Shown here: one piece after another, positions 13,810 to 16,877 of the stretch
Layout: every line of letters starts with the position of its first letter
Numbering within the stretch: position 1 is the stretch's first letter
Assembly (NCBI GenBank): GCA_900548735.1
Contig: URMC01000033.1
Span: 1 to 16,877 of the forward strand
Direction of reading: 5' to 3'
From: an uncultured Eubacteriales bacterium
Lineage (GTDB): Bacteria; Bacillota; Clostridia; Oscillospirales; CAG-272
Length of the DNA stretch: 16,877 nucleotides
Program-made: the position numbers and the translations under genes
Notes under the pieces: generated by a model
The model's input: only the letters and a program-made list of their open reading frames with translations
Told to the model about the DNA's origin: nothing
Database searches by the model: none

Positions 13810-14403
13810 TTACAGCTCTGTGAGATGTTTCCCCAAAAAGTCAGATAACAGGTGATCCAGGCAATAAACCGGGAGCCCCACCACATTGAAATAATCGCCC
13901 TCAATGCCTTTGATGAAAAGCGCCGCCAGACCCTGCACGGCGTAAGCGCCGGCTTTGTCGCGCGGCTCTCCGCTCCGGACATACCATTCGATGTCCTTTT
14001 CGCTCATCGGGGCAAAATGCACGGCGGTGGAATCCGCGCCTGCGGTTTCCCGCTCCCCGCACAAAAGCGCCACCCCGCTGACTACGCGGTGCGTTTTGCC
14101 GGACAACCCGCGGAGCATCCGCGCCGCGTCGGCGTCGTTCTTTGGTTTGCCGAGGATTTCTCCCTCGTTTTCCACCACCGTGTCCGAAGCGATAATCAGC
14201 GCGCCCGCATTCCACTCGCCCCGTGCGCGCAAAACTTCCCGCACGGCGCGTGCCTTTCGCAACGCCAGTTCTCTGACCAGCGCCACGGGGTCGGCGATCC
14301 CGGAACGCTCGTCCGCATTGGCGGGCAGAATTTCAAATTGCACCCCGAACGTGCTGAGAATTTCGCGCCTTCTTGGGGAGGCGGAGGCTAAAATTACCCG
14401 CAT
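13810..14403 (-). CDS. maf: Maf-family nucleotide pyrophosphatase
   Basis: Protein of 197 aa, full length. Maf proteins hydrolyse dTTP, UTP or modified nucleotides to monophosphates and have been linked to septum control in Bacillus. The signature is complete: LASASPRRREIL (5-16), ASDTVV with catalytic Asp74, LGKP (84-87), and YVRSGEPRDKAGAYAVQG (141-158), followed by GIEGDYFNVVGLPV. The RxR/SGEPxDKAGAY type points to the dTTP/UTP-specific (YhdE) group, less certainly. Its ATG overlaps the dut stop by one base (TAATG), so the two are probably translated together. Confidence 0.93.
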   Translation of the reverse strand: MRVILASASPRRREILSTFGVQFEILPANADERSGIADPVALVRELALRKARAVREVLRARGEWNAGALIIASDTVVENEGEILGKPKNDADAARMLRGLSGKTHRVVSGVALLCGERETAGADSTAVHFAPMSEKDIEWYVRSGEPRDKAGAYAVQGLAALFIKGIEGDYFNVVGLPVYCLDHLLSDFLGKHLTEL

Positions 14404-14846
14404 TATTTCACCCCGGTGGAGCCAAAGCCGCCCGCGCCCCGCGCGGTCTCATCCAGCTCCTCAACAGGCAGAAAATTTGCCGCCAGTACCGGCAAAAACA
14501 TCAGTTGCGCGATCCGGTCGCCGGGGGTCACGGTAAAGGTTTCGCCGGAGGTGTTGAGCAACCCTACACAGATTTCCCCCCGGTAGTCGGCATCAATCAC
14601 GCCGATCCCGTTGGAAAGGCAGATGCCCTTTTTCACGGCAAGCCCGCTTCTTGCGGCTACAATCGCCACTACATCCCGCGTTTCGGGCGCAATGGCGACC
14701 CCGGTGGGGATCATTGCCCGCCCGCCGGGCGCAATTTCCACCGGCGTGTCGATTGCGGCGCGCAGGTCCACCGCCGCGGAGCCGTCCGTGGCGTAGGCGG
14801 GCAGGGTCTGCCCGCGGGTGAGTTTGATTTTGACATTCAGTTTCAT
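14403..14846 (-). CDS. dut: dUTP diphosphatase (trimeric dUTPase)
   Basis: Protein of 147 aa, typical of the trimeric family, which splits dUTP to dUMP and diphosphate. All five motifs are present: I AAVDL (24-28), II ARSGLA (65-70), III NGIGVIDADYRGEI with catalytic Asp85, IV GDRIAQL (109-115), and the flexible C-terminal V RGAGGFGSTG (136-145). AAGGAG lies 6 nt before the ATG, directly below a hairpin. It overlaps maf by one base. With tmk upstream, the pair feeds and protects thymidine nucleotide synthesis. Confidence 0.96.
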   Translation of the reverse strand: MKLNVKIKLTRGQTLPAYATDGSAAVDLRAAIDTPVEIAPGGRAMIPTGVAIAPETRDVVAIVAARSGLAVKKGICLSNGIGVIDADYRGEICVGLLNTSGETFTVTPGDRIAQLMFLPVLAANFLPVEELDETARGAGGFGSTGVK

Positions 14847-14857
14847 AGCTTGCTCCT

Positions 14858-14892
14858 TAAAATAGCCGGGTGAAGTAAAAACACCCGGCTAT
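14858..14892 (-). promoter_or_regulatory. Intercistronic hairpin ahead of dut
   Basis: On the minus strand a perfect 11-bp stem (14882-14892 with 14862-14872) and a 9-nt U-rich loop are followed by TTTT and, at once, the dut ribosome binding site AAGGAG. It could be a weak terminator, an mRNA-stability element or a processing site between the MtlD-like gene and dut. Confidence 0.55.
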
Positions 14893-14923
14893 GTGATGAG
14901 TTTCAGTGCTTTTTGCCGGCAGA

Positions 14924-16141
14924 TCAGTGGGTATTCTTCATCCCGGCAAGGGTTTCTACAAACGCGGAGAAGGGCGCCTTTTCCACAAAGAGGTCATAGA
15001 ATTTGCGGATCATTGCCACGTCTTTTTCATCCGTGATGTTGCTGTATTTGGCAAGTGCGGCGGTAAGCCCGTTGGCTTTGACGTAATCCGTGATTTCCAC
15101 CGCGGCGGCGTCGGTGGGCATATCAAAGAGATACCCCGCGGCAATGCCCACGGCGATGTGCGCCGGGATCATGCCCTGCTCGCGCACCATTTTGAAGGCG
15201 CCGACCAGCCGGTCATGCTCCGAGAGTTTGCGCTTGGGGTCACGACCCACGCGGTCAAGCGAGTCAACCAGCAGTTTGTTTTCAAAACGCACCATCAGGT
15301 CCTCTACAAACTGCATCGTGTCGTCCAGCGGGGCACCGTGGCGCTTGGCAAGCGCGCGGGCGGATTCCAGCAGGGCACGGGTGAGGATGTATTTGATCTC
15401 ACCGTCGGTAGCGGCTTCAAAAATGTAATTGTAGCCTTTCTGATATGCTATATAGGTCATCAGCGCGTGACCCATGTTGTGGATGAGCAGCTTGCGCTCA
15501 ATGAAGAAGGCGAACGGGGAGAAAGGCACCAACTCCTTGATGGGAGGCATTTCGCACCCGACGGGGCGGAAGCCTGCCGCGTCCACCGGCAGCTCACTGT
15601 AAGGCTCCGCGCAGACGGCAAGCGCATACTTTTCTTTGAATTCTGCGGGCGTGGGGGGCACGGTTCTGCCGACGGACACGCACACAAAGCCGATGTTTTT
15701 CTCAAACCAATCCTTATCCTCGGCGGGGATGTGCGGCTCTACCAGCCCGTGCAGGTACTCGTTGGAGCCGATCATATTCTCGCAGATGAGGATGTTGAGC
15801 GGCTTGCCGACCGCCTTGCGGGCAAGAATTGCCTTGGCAAGCAGAGGGGCAACAAAGGGCAGAATGTTCACGCCAAGAGCCGTTGCCATAATGTCGCACT
15901 CCGCGATGGTTTTGACCACTGCCGCTTCGTCCTTGCCGTTGACGGCATTGACGTTTTCGACCCATTCGGGCACATATTCGGTGCCGCGGGTCACGTAGAT
16001 GGGGTATTTCTTCTGTGCGTTCAGCTCGTTTACCACCGCCTCATTCACGTCGATAAACGTGGTTTCGTAGCCGGAGAGGTAAAACCGCTGACCGATAAAT
16101 CCGCGCCCGATGTTGCCGGCACCATACATAACTGCTTTCAT
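14924..16141 (-). CDS. Mannitol-1-phosphate 5-dehydrogenase-like protein (MtlD family)
   Basis: Protein of 405 aa; AAAGGAG precedes the ATG. The N-terminal Rossmann domain opens MKAVMYGAGNIGRGFIGQ, with the NAD-binding acidic residue in FIDVNEAVV. NILICENM (116-123) and VPP follow. The C-terminal polyol dehydrogenase domain has ERKLLIHNMGHA with catalytic Lys217, Asn222 and His225, then RFENK, RVGRDPKRKLS and DRLVGA. These match MtlD, which oxidises mannitol-1-phosphate to fructose-6-phosphate. It is about 20 aa longer than the E. coli enzyme. There is no PTS permease, regulator or other polyol gene nearby; its neighbours are tmk (30 nt upstream) and dut. The substrate is therefore uncertain: another sugar-alcohol phosphate is possible. 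Confidence 0.82.
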   Translation of the reverse strand: MKAVMYGAGNIGRGFIGQRFYLSGYETTFIDVNEAVVNELNAQKKYPIYVTRGTEYVPEWVENVNAVNGKDEAAVVKTIAECDIMATALGVNILPFVAPLLAKAILARKAVGKPLNILICENMIGSNEYLHGLVEPHIPAEDKDWFEKNIGFVCVSVGRTVPPTPAEFKEKYALAVCAEPYSELPVDAAGFRPVGCEMPPIKELVPFSPFAFFIERKLLIHNMGHALMTYIAYQKGYNYIFEAATDGEIKYILTRALLESARALAKRHGAPLDDTMQFVEDLMVRFENKLLVDSLDRVGRDPKRKLSEHDRLVGAFKMVREQGMIPAHIAVGIAAGYLFDMPTDAAAVEITDYVKANGLTAALAKYSNITDEKDVAMIRKFYDLFVEKAPFSAFVETLAGMKNTH

Positions 16142-16171
16142 GATATTCTCCTTTTATTTTGATAAAATGGA

Positions 16172-16783
16172 TTACAGAATTTCTTTGACGGCGGCAAACA
16201 CGCGCTCAGCCACCGCCTCCGGGGTCCCGGCAGCGTCCACAATCGCCACCCGGTCACAAAGGGACCGGAAAACCCGGAAAAAGGTATCACGGAAGAGCCG
16301 CAGGGTCTCTTCCTTTTCGTATATTTCCCGTGCTTCCCCCCGTTTTGCCACCCGGGCAAGCGATTCGGCGGGGGGGAGATCGAGAAATACGCAAAGGTCA
16401 GGGTGCCGGATCTCGGGGCAGGCGGTATTCATATGCTTCACCCACTCATAATCACAAAGGCTGCCCTGATAGGCAAGCGAGGAATAGTAATAACGGTCAC
16501 AAAGCACGTCACATCCGCCGGCAAGCGTGTCGGCAATGCCGCCGGGGCATTGATTGTGCCCGATGCGATCCAGCGTGAACAACGCCGCCATTTCATATGG
16601 CGTGCGGGGGTCTTTGCCCGAAAGCGCGGCGCGAAGCGCATGCCCTGTCGGTGAGTCGGTCGGCTCCGCGGTCATGCACACCTGCCGCCCGCGCGCCTTC
16701 AGCGCCGTGGCAAGCAACTTCAGCTGTGTGCTTTTGCCGCACCCGTCAATGCCCTCAAAAACGATGAATTTTCCGCCTGACAT
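16172..16783 (-). CDS. tmk: Thymidylate kinase
   Basis: Protein of 203 aa that phosphorylates dTMP to dTDP. The start at 16783 is set by GGAGG 7 nt upstream; the 10-residue in-frame extension spans that site. It shows the P-loop GIDGCGKST (11-19), the EPT..PTG stretch (40-47), the DRYYYSSLAYQG motif (96-107) and a LID region (about 145-158, KRGEAREIYEKEE). It is the first gene after a strong promoter and is followed by the MtlD-like gene, dut and maf, probably one transcript. Confidence 0.95.
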   Translation of the reverse strand: MSGGKFIVFEGIDGCGKSTQLKLLATALKARGRQVCMTAEPTDSPTGHALRAALSGKDPRTPYEMAALFTLDRIGHNQCPGGIADTLAGGCDVLCDRYYYSSLAYQGSLCDYEWVKHMNTACPEIRHPDLCVFLDLPPAESLARVAKRGEAREIYEKEETLRLFRDTFFRVFRSLCDRVAIVDAAGTPEAVAERVFAAVKEIL

Positions 16784-16816
16784 TGCATTTCCTCCGCCGA
16801 TTGTTTTCAACATCTT

Positions 16817-16845
16817 ATTTTAGCACCCGGCGTGCAATTTGTCAA
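16817..16845 (-). promoter_or_regulatory. Strong sigma-A promoter of the tmk operon
   Basis: On the minus strand TTGACA (16840-16845) and TAAAAT (16817-16822) are separated by 17 nt, with TGC before the -10 box (extended). The expected leader is about 27 nt. Confidence 0.85.
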
Positions 16846-16854
16846 GAGGGGGCG

Positions 16855-16877
16855 CGGTTGCCGCCATGCGGCAACCG
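16855..16877. repeat. Hairpin at the right window edge
   Basis: A perfect 10-bp inverted repeat, CGGTTGCCGC/GCGGCAACCG, with loop CAT ends exactly at the window edge. It resembles the GGTTGTCGC/GCGACAAC hairpin of the composite repeat (5019-5038 and 7738-7757), so another copy may begin here. Confidence 0.5.

Noticed and set aside
14906..16162. 418-codon plus-strand open frame opposite the MtlD-like gene
   Set aside because: It is a shadow of a clear enzyme gene with complete catalytic motifs, and has no ribosome binding site of its own. The same applies to 10142-11647 (plus) and 6597-7748 (minus).

Overview
The window looks like chromosome of a moderately GC-rich, spore-forming Clostridia (Bacillota). 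The pointers are strong AAGGAGG-type ribosome binding sites, sigma-A promoters with 17-nt spacers, a SpoIVB peptidase, a SpoIIQ-like protein and abundant GC-rich palindromic intergenic repeats. Oscillospirales or a relative is my guess from overall character only. I see no transposase, integrase, phage gene or CRISPR array.

Left part (1-4770). A BspA-type leucine-rich-repeat lipoprotein (minus strand) is divergent from a tight plus-strand operon: SGNH hydrolase, dusB, an unknown lipoprotein and murI (glutamate racemase). The first three genes overlap one another and murI follows after 5 nt. A promoter, tRNA-Glu(CTC) and a terminator follow. About 160 bp further on lies a decayed copy of the tRNA 3' end with its own terminator.

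Middle (4787-10111). A repeat-rich block is followed by a SpoIIQ-like M23 protein (minus), preceded by a forespore-sigma-like promoter and divergent from a MATE transporter. After a second copy of the composite repeat comes spoIVB (minus). It is divergent from a hypothetical protein with a PD-(D/E)XK-like N-terminus.

Right part (10121-16877), all minus strand. Read in the direction of transcription, the order is tmk, an MtlD-like dehydrogenase, dut and maf; then a repeat block; then a two-TM protein and ddl; then a CvpA-domain protein with a very long C-terminal region. tmk, dut and maf are a thymidine nucleotide supply and clean-up set, with the dehydrogenase as odd member. murI and ddl supply D-Glu and D-Ala-D-Ala for peptidoglycan. 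spoIIQ-like and spoIVB serve engulfment and sigma-K activation.

The most unusual content is non-coding. A multi-module repeat family occurs as three recognisable copies plus partial ones. All are in the same orientation, and each has its right end against the 3' end of a minus-strand gene. Its hairpins keep their pairing while the bases change. My inference is that these are portable 3'-end (terminator) elements. No obviously new protein-based system is visible; the PD-(D/E)XK-like protein is the best protein candidate.
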